64,000 bases of DNA from Schistosoma mansoni (Eukaryota > Platyhelminthes > Trematoda > Strigeidida > Schistosomatidae), in assembly GCF_000237925.1 (NCBI RefSeq), contig NC_031496.1, forward strand, positions 8,471,711-8,535,710, read 5' to 3'. The stretch's first letter is position 1, and each line of letters begins with the position of its first letter. A model generated the notes under the pieces. It saw nothing but the letters and a program-made list of their open reading frames with translations. It was not told the DNA's origin and ran no database searches. A program made the position numbers and the translations under genes. Shown one piece after another: positions 13,701 to 24,146 of the stretch.

Positions 13701-16700
13701 ATAGCTAAGTGCTCAAGAAAGGACCTCACCATCCTGATGGGAGATCTAAATGTTAAAGTCGGAGTGGACAGCACAGGATACGAAGACATAATTGGACGAC
13801 ATGGACTAGGAGAGAGAAATGAAAATGGGGAGAGATTTGCAAATATATGTGCGTTCAACAAATTGGTTATAGGCGGCACAATATTTCCACACAAACGTAT
13901 ACATAAAGCTACATGGGTCTCACCAGACCTCACCATAGAGAACCAGATAGATCATATTTGTGTCAACAAAAAATTCCGAATGGCAATGGAAGATGTAAGA
14001 ACCAGGAGAGGAGCTGACATAGAATGAGATCCTCACCTGGTTGTGGCCAAGATGAAACTGAAGCTAAAGAAACACTGGACAATTGGGGAAACAGCATTAC
14101 AAAGGTTCACTACAGCCTTCGTTCGAGATATTTACAAACTCAACGAATTCAAAATAACTCTCAACAACAGGTTCCAATCTTTACAGGACCTACAGAAAAA
14201 ACAAGAAACTACTTTGGAGGACAACTGGAATGGGATCAAAGGAGCACTAACTTCAACGTATCAGGAGGTTCTTGGTCCTAAGAAGCATCATCACAAGGAA
14301 TGGATCTCTATGGGAACCCTGGATAAGATTGAAGAAAGAAAGAACAAGAAGACATCAATTAACAACAGTCGAACACGAGCAGAGAAATTCAAGGCACAAG
14401 CGGAGTACGCAGAAGCAAACAAACAATTGAAGAAAAGCATTAGAGTCGACAAGCAGAAATTCGTGGGAGGACTAACAACGACGGCGGAAAAAGCTGCAAG
14501 AGAAGGGAATATGAAACAACGAAGAAACTAGCAGGGAGATATAGCAAACCGGAGAGACCAGTCATGGACAAAGAAGGAAAAACAATCATGGGGATTCAAG
14601 AACAGAGGAAAAGATGGGCAGAATACTTCGAGGAACTGCTGAATAGACCAGCCCCATTGAATCTAACTGACATCGAAGCAGCACACACAGACCCTCCTAT
14701 AGATGTCACTCTACCAACGACCGAAGAAATCAAGATGGGTATCAGACAAATCAAGGACGGAAAAGCAGCAGGACCTGACATTTTACCAGCCGAAGCTCTG
14801 AAGTCAGACATTGAAGTAACAACAAACATGCTTCACATTCTATTCAAGAAGACTTGGGGGGAGGAACAACTGCCGACGGACTGGAAAGAAGGATACCTCA
14901 TCAAGATACCAAAGAAACAAGATATGAGCATATGTGAGAATTACAGAGGCATCGCACTGTTACCAGTTCCAAGAGTGTTGCTCAACCGGATAAAAGACGC
15001 AGTAGACGCCCAACTTCGAGATCAACATGCTGGATTCCGTAAGGATCGGTCGTGCACAGCAGCCTCTGCATCAATAGGCCTCAACATACACAAAGGAAAA
15101 AGCAAGATTCTCAAATGCAACACGGAGAACACCAAGCCAATCACACTTGATGGAGAAACTCTGGAAGAGGTGGAAACATTCACGTACCTGTGAAGCATCA
15201 TTGATAAACAAGGAGGATCTGATACATATGTAAAGGCGAGGATTGACAAAACAAGGTCAACATTCCTACAATTGAAGAACATACGGAGCTCAACACAACT
15301 GTCAACTAATTTCAAATTGAGAATCTTCAATACGAACGTCGAGACAGTCCTACTTTACGGAGCTGAAACGTGGGGGACTACTACAACCATCATCAAGAAG
15401 GTACGAGTATTTATAAACAGTTGTTTACGCAAAGTACTCAACATTCACTGGCCGGATACCATCGGCAACAGCGTTTTATGAGAGAGGATAAATCAGCTTC
15501 CAGCTGGCGAGGGAATTAGGAAAAGACGTTGGAAGTGGATCGGACATACATTAAGGAAATAACCAAACTGCATCACAAGGCAAGCCCTAACTTGGAAGCG
15601 GAAAAGAGGAAGGCCAAAGAACACATTACGTTGGGAAATAGAAGCAGATATGAAAAAGATGAATGTTAACTGGAAAGGATTGCCCAGAACAGGGTTGGAT
15701 GGAGAATTCTGGTGGGCGGCCTATGCTCCTCCACGAGGGGTAACAGGCGTTAGTAATTCCATGTCGTCATATCTTTATACTCGTTGTTTTCCATTCAGAC
15801 TTTGACGTCTAGGTCGGCCATCTGGGTTGTCAGAACCCTTCCTGGGCACTTCATCACTATCATTTTCAGCCTCTCGTAAGACTGGTATTTATCATCATCT
15901 GTATCACTGATGGGTGCATAACACTGGATGATATTCATTGTGATACCCTCCTTCTTTGTTTTGAAGGGTGCTTTGATGAGCTTAGGTTCACAAGATCCCC
16001 ATTTTATAAGTGCTTTCCGTGCATCCTTGGAAAGCATTATTACAACTCCTCGTATGTGCGAAGCATCTTCTTCATGACCAGAGAACAACAGTACCTCTCC
16101 CGAATTTAGTCTTTTCTGTCCAGCTTACGTCCAATAAGTTTCAATTATTCCGAGCACCGAGCTATTTGGTTAGTCCTCCCGGTCACTTCATTGTCCGGAT
16201 ATTCCATGTACCTATATTAATAGTTGATTTGGTTGTTAGAAGGCGTATCGACCCCATTGCTTCCGAATAATGTTGGCTTTCACCACGAGGCGTTATAACT
16301 CTTCCAAATGAAGGTTCTTCAACTCGAAGGACAAAGTTTAAATTATTTTAATTGTTTCCTCTGGCTAGCATCTTTTTGGCGTTGTTGTTTTCTACGGGAT
16401 GTGGTTGCTAACCCCATGCACAACCGTCCTCCCTTATCCGGGCTCTGGACTGGCAGTTACCTTAGGAGGGCTACATAGGCGTATGAACAAAACCTTTATT
16501 GTGAAGGCTAATTATACTAACTGGTTTTCTAAACTGAACTAGGTATACTGGGGTTCAAATCTGGGAACTAGTGGCTAAAAGGAGGATGCTTTAACCACGA
16601 CGTCACCGCTCCAAACAAGCCGTACTTTATATATCGTCAACCGACCACTTATACTCCTACACACATATCATAGTCCTGGACTATGAAAATAAAAGACGTT

Positions 16701-18104
16701 AGGATAGTGTGAAAAAGTAGTTTTGTTCTCTCTGCATTGATCCTCCTTGTGTAGTGAACAAGAACACGTGCACGTTTTTAACATAATTACTTTGACAACA
16801 CCGCTTATTGCGTATTATAATCACACAACGTTATTATTATAACTATTACTATTGTTATTACCGCGATTAACAAGACGAGACTCTCTTACTATGTATTTTA
16901 TTCACGCGATTTATTATATTACTGTTATATTGATCTTAACTTGACACTTTACTAACTTATTACTTTTTGTTTTTCTACTGCGCTCTAGGTAATAATTTAA
17001 AAGCCATCAACTCTGTTCCAACTGCATTATATGTATTTCTGCGTAGTTTAAAACCTATAGACGGAATCGAATTTGATGTGAGATATCTTTTGTTTGTTTT
17101 TTTATTTAAACACATAAATATTGGTACAAAAAGGCACCAGATAAATATGCGCCTCACAAATCTCATTTGATTTGTGTGAGGGCTGTGATACTGCTCAGGT
17201 GCTCAGACTGAAGCAGGTGATTTTCTTAGAGAGCCACACTCCGAGCCTTTGACCTGAAGGCCTAGTCCACAAGGCAGTGGAGCATCTTAGGAAGATTGGT
17301 TCATGCGCCATTTATTCCTTCGGGATACTGGAGCCCATGTGCACCATTGGTTTGGAATCAGGGTTTTCCAACTCCCCTAAGTGAACTTTCCGTGTCTACC
17401 AACCCGGTTAAAGCGCCGGACATTCGCTTTTTGTCCTCTTAATTTCGTAAACAACAGTAGTGCCACGAGAAGGCAGTGAGTAGGACTTCCCTGGCAGAGG
17501 CTGTTTTGATGTGTTTTTTAACCCACTACAAGTTGAAGGCTACTTCGTAAATGTTGTCAAGATAACTACCATAATTAATTGAAATAAACTAGAAAACTAT
17601 TAAAAACTGGATCGGATTGGGAAGGTGCTTTGTCTTAACTCTTGAGGCAGCTCCTCATCTGTGCGTACGGCCCCATGTGAGAACCTAACTCATGACAGTC
17701 AGTTCTCTCAATAAATGTATCTTTTAATCACTAAGTTGGAGTCTAATATATCTTATACGAAATTTTCCTAAGGCCAGTCTCCATCATTCTGTATTTTATT
17801 ACTAGTTAAACATATAGGTTTGTGATTACTTCAAAAAATTATTAAATACATAATTATATATATAATTTGATTGTTTTCTTTCTGTTCTTAGTCACCTCCT
17901 CTACGTTCTATCGTCTTATCGATTGGATTAGGTGGTGACACTGATACCATTGGTTGTATGGCTACTGCATTAGCTGGTGGATATATTGGCATTCCAAATG
18001 ACATTAATTCAACTATACTAAGAAACATTATTACACTTTGTGAAAGTTATGAAGAAATTGAAGAATATGCTAGTTGGTTAAGTAACAGGCTACAAATCAG
18101 ATGA
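4733..18104 (+). CDS. ADPRS: ADP-ribosylhydrolase, ARH3 family (six exons)
   Basis: This enzyme family removes O-linked ADP-ribose from serine and degrades poly(ADP-ribose), reversing PARP signalling in nucleus and mitochondria. My join is 4733-4868, 4907-5012, 5704-5917, 11692-11992, 16989-17077 and 17892-18104. All phases agree and it gives 352 residues; human ARH3 has 363. Seen in order: the N-terminal FRGCLAGALLGDC-like block as [17 protein letters not shown] (exon 1); the metal-binding YSDDTQM (exon 2; human YTDDTAM, so Ser replaces the first Thr); [16 protein letters not shown] (exon 3); [16 protein letters not shown] (exon 4); [15 protein letters not shown] (exon 5); and the second metal site [10 protein letters not shown] plus CESYEE (exon 6). 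Intron 1 is a 38-nt micro-intron, chosen because only this donor/acceptor pair keeps the frame with a pyrimidine-rich acceptor. Introns 3, 4 and 5 have grown through transposon insertion. All catalytic acidic residues appear present, so the gene looks functional. Confidence 0.92.
4869..4906 (+). other. 38-nt micro-intron in the ARH3-like gene
   Basis: It starts GTGTGT and ends in the pyrimidine-rich CTGTGTCTTTAG, with a CTAAT branch-like motif. Removing it joins exon 1 (phase 1) to exon 2 in the frame leading to [10 protein letters not shown]. Reading straight through hits a stop at its last three bases. A 41-nt alternative, 4878-4918 or so (GTTTCC to AACAG), also keeps frame but has worse splice sites. 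Confidence 0.7.
6016..6028. repeat. Target-site duplication, left of RTE copy 2
   Basis: The 13-mer aaatcacgtgttt is repeated exactly at 9940-9952. It marks the 3' end of the antisense LINE. Confidence 0.92.
6029..9939 (-). mobile_element. Full-length RTE-clade LINE, copy 2, intact frame
   Basis: This is the same family as 39-3980, inserted in antisense in intron 3 of the ARH3-like gene. It is 3.91 kb, from the 5' end at 9939 (gatcgttgctgctacc) to a GACT tandem tail at 6029-6043. The 13-mer aaatcacgtgttt lies directly outside both ends, at 6016-6028 and 9940-9952, so the insertion is complete and not 5'-truncated. Full length, an uninterrupted long frame and identical target duplications are what a young, possibly still mobile copy looks like. 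The host intron keeps its splice sites outside the element. Confidence 0.94.
6218..9283 (-). CDS. RTE endonuclease-reverse transcriptase (intact)
   Basis: This is a single open frame of 1021 residues from the ATG at 9283, which has a good context (gtcaccATGgcc). The same frame is open upstream to about 9733 without another obvious ATG, so a longer product is possible. The endonuclease domain holds [42 protein letters not shown] and [10 protein letters not shown]. The reverse transcriptase holds [73 protein letters not shown] and the catalytic [14 protein letters not shown]-terminal blocks include [12 protein letters not shown] and [17 protein letters not shown]. The protein nicks target DNA and copies its own RNA at the nick. 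All motifs I can check are present. Activity cannot be shown from sequence alone. Confidence 0.93.
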   Translation of the reverse strand: MANDSSARNAVPGLLKPRSKLHIGAFNVRTLCQIGQQASLAKTLESRTIDVCCVSETRIQDPSVVIHLTSPRQNGQPTKYTLRVSGDPLASSRGLAGVDIALSTKAEQALLEWIPVNSRLCAVRLNGSVRTRKDRDTRRCLFVVSAYAPTDCSHDEVKDDFYRKLSELLQKAKRSDIVVVAGDFNAQVGSLNRTERHLGGCFSIPAQRTDNGDRLLQLCSDNRLFLASTNFKHKERHRLTWRPPAPNQRWTQIDHIAISHRWRGSIEDCRPYWNTCLDSDHALIRARICLRLNGRRKIALRRPIRIELEDEKAKCEFQKQLSSHLGSSVNETDPDAAWKDIRTAVEAAVTSISHLNHRAPKNQWISSKSISLMDSRKLIPSGSEHDEERKQIRSRLTKSLRNNREQWWATKAKEMEKAAAVGNTRQLFRLIKETGIKKSSVSETISEKDGTLICSQPKRLERWAEHFKEQFSWPSATAQLPTIPRKPEWNIEVGPPTLLEVQKAIGNLKRGRAAGPDGLAPEVFKYGGPILAIRLTNILAKIWETDVIPSDWSQSLIVPIYKKGSKSSCDNHRGISLTNIVSKILASIIIERLTKTHELQTRENQAGFRPGRGCIDHIFTIRQVLEHRHAYRRPTMIVFLDLKAAFDSVDREVLWQCLSLEGVPEKYINLVKALYSNTISRVRAYGELSYDFTTSSGVRQGCPLSPFLFNFIIDLLLKITLSSTEFSGIDLLPGGPLSDLEYADDIVLFGEDAGKMQSLLLELSNNARMFGMRFSPSKCKLLLQDWPASTPELRIGSEVVERVDNFTYLGSLISPNGLVSDEISARIQKARLAFANLRHLWRRRDIRLSIKGRVYCASVRSVLLYGCETWPLRVEDTRRLLVFDHRCLRNIARICWDNRVSNSEVRRRVLGNDGKSVDEVMNLHRLRWLGHVLRMPEHRLPRRAIMTSIGDCWKRVRGGQTKTWHQCLKSLTSSLSHVGRCRLPGWGPRDYRNQWLETLDDMAQNRSQWRRCIHSLSSLKP
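9940..9952. repeat. Target-site duplication, right of RTE copy 2
   Basis: This is an exact partner of 6016-6028, next to the 5' end of the LINE. Joining the two flanks across one copy restores ordinary intron sequence. Confidence 0.92.
9953..11691. other. Rest of ARH3 intron 3, with a possible SINE relic
   Basis: This is AT-rich intron sequence. The only structure I would point to is at about 11090-11155. There ttgacgggtcccatactagg followed by ccaaaac resembles a decayed hammerhead core (CTGANGAG stem GAAAC), as in the SINE relic at 46.7 kb. No exon-like open frame fits the ARH3 alignment here. Confidence 0.35.
13120..13129. repeat. Target duplication, left of the nested LINE
   Basis: The 10-mer tccatgtcgt is repeated at 15758-15767. 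In the intact family this is endonuclease coding sequence (antisense of the GRHGL region), which confirms that one LINE landed in another. Confidence 0.65.
13130..15757 (+). mobile_element. RTE LINE nested in an antisense relative
   Basis: This is a 2.6-kb copy of the same family as its host element, in the opposite orientation, in intron 4 of the ARH3-like gene. Its 5' UTR starts near 13130 (tactgccggtcccaagcccg) and it ends near ggcgttagtaat. The host-element sequence tccatgtcgt appears on both sides (13120-13129 and 15758-15767), consistent with a 10-base target duplication. Coding blocks: [20 protein letters not shown] (13390), [13 protein letters not shown] (13615), [13 protein letters not shown] (13725), [13 protein letters not shown] (13945), [15 protein letters not shown] (14760) and [13 protein letters not shown] (14935). 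After [11 protein letters not shown] (15050) the frame jumps straight to [13 protein letters not shown], so the palm domain with its catalytic aspartates is deleted. Other damage: about 90 bases are lost near 13495, there are stops near 14025 and 15190, and the frame shifts near 14520. It is dead. Confidence 0.88.
15758..15767. repeat. Target duplication, right of the nested LINE
   Basis: This matches 13120-13129. The antisense host element continues from here with its endonuclease sequence. Confidence 0.65.
16545..16616 (-). repeat. tRNA-like SINE head (tentative)
   Basis: Read on the minus strand, gcggtgacgtcgtggttaaa (A-box-like) is followed about 30 bases later by GATTTGAACCCC, a fair B box. 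This spacing fits a polymerase III internal promoter of a tRNA-derived SINE. It lies just upstream of the antisense LINE and could also be part of that element's leader. There is no cloverleaf that I would call a functional tRNA. Confidence 0.4.
17093..17515 (-). repeat. ~450-bp dispersed repeat, copy 1
   Basis: It starts 16 bases after exon 5 of the ARH3-like gene. It shares its body with 35808-36330 (same strand) and 42040-42557 (opposite strand). Common blocks are catttgatttgtgtgagggc, gagcccatgtgcaccattgg and ccaacccggttaaag. On the minus strand it ends in the AT-rich tail accaatatttatgtgtttaa. It is a little shorter than the other two copies and lacks the stretch around the tcatcgtaaggagatgcagt-like block. 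It does not code. Donor and acceptor of the host intron are untouched. Confidence 0.85.
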
Positions 18105-21100
18105 AATTTTGTCATTATAATCTAATCGACCTGAAAAAGCACTGAAGAATCAAGTGACGTTTGATCCTATCATAATCATGTAAAAATTAATTTTACAACT
18201 TTTTTTTAACAGATATAATTCTATAATAGAAGCATTTGAATTAGCCATAATTTTGGCTCATCTTAGTATTTTCTTACTGAAATGTCTTAGATGATTTTGT
18301 TTAGCAATTATCTAAACTTGTGTTAGATGAACTTCTTGAATATAAGTGTATCATAATACCTCTTATTAATGGTAAACTATTGATGTCTGTACCGAATTTC
18401 CCATACTATCAAGTCTATTTAAATATATCGTAAAGTATCGTGTTTTCTAATGTTTCTGTTAAATCTACCGAAGCTTCTAATCATACGAATGAGATATGCA
18501 CGAGACCTAAGTTCATAAAACAACGGTCTCTTTCAAAAGCAGTTCTTCATTGATGAATAAATAGATATTAGTTATAAATCCCAACTTGTGAGGTATCTGT
18601 GGTTCTTAGGGCGTCTGAAAGAAAAATGAATTCCTGCAATTATAACAAGGAGTATAATTATGACTTACAAAAGTGATAACAGTTTGTCAACAAGCAAAAA
18701 GGGAACCTAAAACAAACAAATATTTAACGACCATACAAAATCATGAATAACTGATACAGAGATCGAAAGAAAGCAGTTATGTTGTAAGTACCTGTAAATA
18801 TTTTAAAATATTACGCGACAAACCTACGTGACAATATAAGAGCGGAAATTGTTAGGAACTACGAACTATGTACTGAATATTAATAAGTAGTATAAAAAAT
18901 AAACACGGAACAAGGTGGTGAGAAGAAAGTAAAGATGATAACAACGCAAACTTATCAAAGTGCGTGATACATCATTCCAATATGTTTTACTTAGAGTTTG
19001 CTGTTAAATTTGTTAGTAAAATGTTAGCTTCGGGTAGGTTGAATATTGTGATTACCAGCCATTTCCTTCCCATTAGGATATCTGATTTATTCTTGTCTCT
19101 TATTTAGTTAGGCGATTTCCTTGTGTCAGTTGTTCAAGTATGAAATAACGCAGTTGAAGTGATTACTCTTGTAAAATGAGGATTGTAACCCTCTATCTCT
19201 TGTGTCAATTGGCTTTTAGTCGTGTTGAGTAACTCTGAGTTATTTTGTCGACTAACGGCTTTTTCGTGCAAATCGGACTTCCTCAATTTACACTCCTAAT
19301 GTCACTGACTGACAAGTATCGTATAATTCATGACCTGAAAGGGAAAATTTATGGAAGATCCTGTTAAGGTTAACACAATTCGTAGATAGAAGGAAAGTAA
19401 TCATTGTGTTGTATATGATTCAGTTGGTCATGTGTAAATTATAATCATGCGGGTATATTCCTGTTTGTAACAATATCACACCACCCAGCTCAGAGAACAA
19501 ACCAACATCAATATCACATCAAAAATCTTAATAATTTAACAATAAAAGCAAGAAGCTGGTAACAAGTGCTTGGTACTTATTTAACGTGCAATTATTCACC
19601 ATGTAATATAGACCCCATTACACAATCAAATTGACCTCTCACAAATAAAGCCATTCATCATAGGAAGTATCCTATCATGAAGTTGCAAAATTATATTTAT
19701 GATCACTTCAAGCAGGTAACCGTTGTTTTAAACACAAATACGTAGCTGCTAGTCGTTGGATAGCAGTATCAGGAATTGTTGTACAACAGCCTGTAAAACT
19801 ATGAGTGCATTAATAATAATACTAAATATTTTGGGGAGAAAATTTCGTCAAATCGTTTTTCCACTTAACAGTTCTGTTTCAGAGGCTGATACTATTTTAT
19901 TTGGATTTTCATCACTAGATAGCTGTGTTCTTCAATCTCGAATAGTGCATTCGAACTTTTTATTGTAATTTACTGCATTGATGTTGACCATTTCTGCATT
20001 CTTAAATCACCATCATATCGTAAGTTTGTGTTTATTAATCACGTTCACTTGTTTCCTAGACAGAAAATAAACTAAAAGTTTTTGTCTAGTCCTTCTATAA
20101 TAGATTAACTGTAGAATCGTCATAACTACTGTCTACAATACTTTGATATTTGGTTTTTTAGTTGTATTTCGAGCTTTTTGCTTACCAATTTTTGCATCCT
20201 CCAAGACAGGTTTGGCTGTTCTCGTTCTTTCTTTTCAATTGATGGTTGTATTATTATTTTCTCAATAATCTCTATCATATGATTATGTTTCTATGCCCAT
20301 AGCTCCCATATCATCCATATCCGAAATCTATAGAAACTATCTTGCATATCCTATATTTGCGTTTACTAGTACAATGACGTTTTGCGTTTCAGAAATATCA
20401 AAATAGTCTATCATATTTCTATATACGGTTGTTTAATTTAGAGATTGAAGTTTCTAAACAGTTTGTACTTGATAAGAGATTGACTGAATGAACTTCGGAG
20501 ATGCATACATCTCACCTCGATAACTTTGTTGAAGTGTATTACTTCACTTATTACGTTCAGCATACTTAACTCTGCATAAATGTTGAATTAATGGTTACAT
20601 ATTGACGTGCGCATATGATGTTTGTTCTATATAACTGGTAAAATAACCGTATATATCATCATTGCATAAAATCTCCCTTCTACCCATATCCAAGTTTCAT
20701 GAAAGTTGAAATATTACCAGTTCTCTTTTTATTCAATGCTAGACTCTGAGTTACCGAGCCATATTAAACTAAAGACTTTTAAGTTTCACTACAAGCTCTT
20801 AACCTTTGGAACCACTGTGCCAGCATCCAGTGATTTCCATTTAATATATTCGAATAATTTACGATATTGCGCATTGGCATTAGAAACTAGTCACATATAT
20901 ACTTGTTATTATTTTGAAAACTAGTGAAGGTCATCCGAATAAAAGTTCAGAGAAATGAAATGTGATAATTAGAAATAGAGGAGAGAAAAGATAATATGAG
21001 AAGAAAAAAGGTGTCACACAAATCTAACTATTACATTGGATTAAAGATAATCAGGACAGATTCAAGGTTAGAAAAAAATTGCTTTTATACACACAAAGGA

Positions 21101-21753
21101 GATTCGGTTTTGTTGGCCAAGGCTTCCACAATCCTAAAAATGCGTCATCAACAAATTCTACACAAAGACTTGAAGGACGATGTAAGGTCAATCGTATGGC
21201 CTGTTTTAATTATGTTTCAACATTACAGGGCATGGTAATCTCATTGTATTTATTGGTCATGTGATGTTAACTAATTCATGTGCCACTTAGTCATGTTTCA
21301 CCAGCCAAGATTATATTGTTCGATCGCTCCTCCCTGAGTGTGGGTCTACACACATGGAACTTAGTAAATGGGATGTAAACATTTATGCGATGTTGGGGTC
21401 TATATGGAAGCAAATACCTAGTCTACCTAAATATGAAATATTCGACACCATAATATGTTTTCTGGGCAACTATTTTCAGTCTTAGTTTCAAAATTGTGCT
21501 ATTTGATTTCTCTCTTCATAGTAAAGTGATATAAATTCCTTTTTCAAAGTGGAATTTACGAGTGGTTAGTTGATATTTACAGCGATTAATAGACGTCAAT
21601 GTTTGCCCAGTTCATAACGCTCTCAGTCAGAAATGTAGTATCTTCTTGATTAGAGAGATACGTCAGATTCATCTACCACATTTAAGTGCCTTGTTACATT
21701 TTGCAATAAACAACTCATTTTAATTTGCAATATATACATAAATTATTGACATC
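18105..21753. other. Intergenic, no gene recognised
   Basis: This is AT-rich sequence after the ARH3 stop codon. A canonical AATAAA at about 18555 is one candidate poly(A) signal. A short match near 19486-19510 (cccagctcagagaacaaa) resembles the Penelope-like tail seen at 27380, so a small retroelement scrap is likely. No exon chain or RNA gene was found. Confidence 0.4.
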
Positions 21754-21763
21754 CAGTATGAAA

Positions 21764-22064
21764 ATGCCACAGGTATTTGGAGTTTGACAACATCTTAACT
21801 AGTAACACCTATAATTGAAACTTACCAACTCAGTGAAATCAAAAGTCAGAAGCGAAGAGTTCCGGAGATATATTTGATAAGTTATCAATACATTAGGAAT
21901 TGACTGATCTAAACTGGATAGCGGTTGTAGGAGAAGTTGAGCACAGCGTACCCACTCGTGATTTGGTGTGGATGCTTGACCGAGCGCCTTCAGCTAGATG
22001 AGTCCATTAAAAGTAATATGGTCAGCATCAAATGTCGATGACTTACAGAGTTACTGATTCTGGG
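21764..22064. repeat. ~300-bp direct repeat, left copy
   Basis: It aligns over about 300 bases with 24147-24449 in the same direction, at high but imperfect identity. Shared blocks include ttgacaacatcttaac, tttgataagttatcaata and gcttgaccgagcgccttcag. The two copies bracket a Ty3/Gypsy pol fossil and could be its long terminal repeats. The right copy almost touches the pol fragment while the left one lies about 540 bases away, so they could also be separate repeat insertions. Confidence 0.75.
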
Positions 22065-22607
22065 GGTCATTCCCCCCCCCAGCTGGATACTGATGACATT
22101 AAGACGTTGCCAGTCAGAAATTTAGACCCAACGCGTTTATCGCTGGTAAACACTCTTCTGTTAGCTTGCTATGTTCAGCAGCGTCTGGTCGTCTTTCCTT
22201 ACTATAAGGCTCCATGTGGTACAATATAGTAATGAAGAAACAGGTGCAACGAGAATTTCGACTCATCGTAAACTTTGTCATTTTTTCGTCTCTTCCAACA
22301 ATTCTGGAAAAGGAAAATAAAGGATATGTAAGTGTATATGGAATTACACTCGTACGTGCGTAAAGACACAAAGTGGGTGAAAAATGGAAATAAACTCATA
22401 TATATGCGTTTCGTAAACATGCAATAGCATGCAGAATGCTTTTTTTGGATTTTTTTGAAAGAAGTAAGAGTATACACATATAAGCGAGCATAGTAGCAAG
22501 ACGAAAAATTTTTTTCGGAATATGTGTATATATAAGTATACCGAAAATTGTTTTTTTTGACATAATACAAAGAAAATTAGAAACGAAACAAAGTGTCATG
22601 TAGCGTG

Positions 22608-24049
22608 TTACGTGCAGTTATCGCTTACATGTTTTGGAAGCATTAATCTTCTTCCAGAAAGCGTTGTTTTTAGTCTGTTGTAAGATACCGCCAAAATGTC
22701 ATCTTGATTGTTGATTATCGAGTGAATTATCGTAAATGTGGGACTCTTGTTTTTCGATTGTATCGAAGGAAAATCGATATGAACAGGGTTTCCTTTTAAA
22801 TACGCGGCTTTGAGGCGATCGATGTTAATGCTATGATTAGTTTCATTCTTATCGATGATATAGTACTTGGATTCACGCTGACGAACTTTGAAGGGTCCTT
22901 TGTATGCCAATTCCAGAGGTCGTCGAAGTGAATTGCGACGTGCAAAGACGTGAGTACTATATCGCAAGGTAGGTTGAACGAAAACATCAGTTGATTGAGG
23001 CCAAGTGGAAACAGGTTTAACTGAACACATTGTGTTTGTAAGCTTGCTCGTGTAGGAGTTCAAAACCATATTCATTGAAGAAGATGAAGAATCGATGAAT
23101 CCTCCTGAAAGTATGAGTGTCATTTCATAAACGAGTTGAGTTTCAGTATATCCAATGTCAGCTTTCAGTCATTGCGAATACTTAGTAAGACGACTGGAAG
23201 AGCGTCGGTCCAGTGTGAAACATTTTCAGCTGAGAGTGAAGCTTTAAGCTCTTGATGAAAGCGTTCTACCAACCCGTTTACTTGTGGGTGGTAGGCGGAC
23301 GTTCGGGAGCGAGTGATTCCTAGTAGTGTGATCAGACAACGGAAAAGTCCAGATTCAAACTGGCGTCCGCGGCCTGTAGTAATGGTAGAAAGGCAGCCGA
23401 AATTCGCTATCCATCGTTCGACGAAGGCGCGGGTCACTGTCTCAGCAGTAATGTCCTTAATAGGTACTGTTTCTGTCCATCGAGTGTAACGGTCTACGCA
23501 GGTTAAAATATAAGAGTATCCATTTGAATCTGGTAAAAGTCCTACCATATCTAAATGAACATGGTCGGAACGAGCATCAGGAGTTTTGAAAGAGCCTAAG
23601 GGACACTTGTTGTGTCTAATGATCTTAGATTTCTGGCAGCTTACACAAGAGCGTGCCTACTCCCTCATGTCTTTATTCATACCAGGCCAACAGAATCGTT
23701 CTGCTATGAGCTTGGTGGTTGCACGAACACATGGATAAGAAAGTTTGTGCAACGTATTGAAGATGTCTTGTCTGTAATGTTTCGTCACGATTGGGCGATC
23801 CCTACCTGTAGATGTGTCGCATAATAAGGTCTCCTTACCTGTTCCCATCTGTTTAATATGCAGTTTTAGGTCTGTTGAAGATAACACGTTCTGAAGATCA
23901 GTGTCTTCTTTTTGAAGCTGGGCGAGTTTAAGAAGGTTGATTCCTTGGAAACTGTCCAAGGATGTTATACGAGACAAAGCGTCTGCAACTAAATTATTTT
24001 GCCCCAGAAATGTGTCGTATATCTGAAGTAAAAAAAAACCACAATACAT
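22608..24049 (-). mobile_element. Ty3/Gypsy LTR retrotransposon fossil (pol 3' part)
   Basis: This is an old, broken, partial copy. Parts in order on the minus strand: the end of RNase H (NNLVADALSRI, near 24010); the integrase zinc-binding region ending FCWPGMNKDM (near 23670); the integrase core with ILTCVDRYTRWTE and TSAYHPQVNGLVERFHQE (23550-23250); and an integrase C-terminal segment (ELAYKGPFKVRQRESKYYI, near 22890). gag, protease and most of the reverse transcriptase are absent. Flanking direct repeats at 21764-22064 and 24147-24449 may be its terminal repeats. The family is Ty3/Gypsy from the integrase type; the lineage within it is not assigned. Several breaks and clear divergence suggest a fairly old insertion. 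Confidence 0.85.
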
Positions 24050-24146
24050 AAAAATTAAATTAAAAAAATGATATATAAAGTTTCGACAAAAAACAGATCC
24101 ACAGTTAACAAACAGGTGTACCAGATCACACTGGGCTCACCACTGA

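Larger units (their letters stand above)
12718..16490 (-). mobile_element. Older RTE LINE split by a nested LINE
   Basis: This is an antisense, decayed LINE of a second RTE-like family ([24 protein letters not shown] type). It is in two blocks. The 5' part is 16490-15758, with 5' UTR gagcccggataagggagg near 16435 and the endonuclease to DLDVKV at 15795. The later part is 13129-12718, with [20 protein letters not shown] then, after an internal deletion, MAIRQIKSG and [12 protein letters not shown] reverse-transcriptase linker sequence. The blocks are separated exactly by the + strand LINE at 13130-15757. The reverse-transcriptase core and 3' end are missing. The left and right limits are approximate. 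Confidence 0.8.

Noticed and set aside
22014-22064. Hammerhead-like gatgagtcc in the direct repeats
   Set aside because: Lacks the CTGANGA spacing and any GAAAC partner; coincidental similarity.
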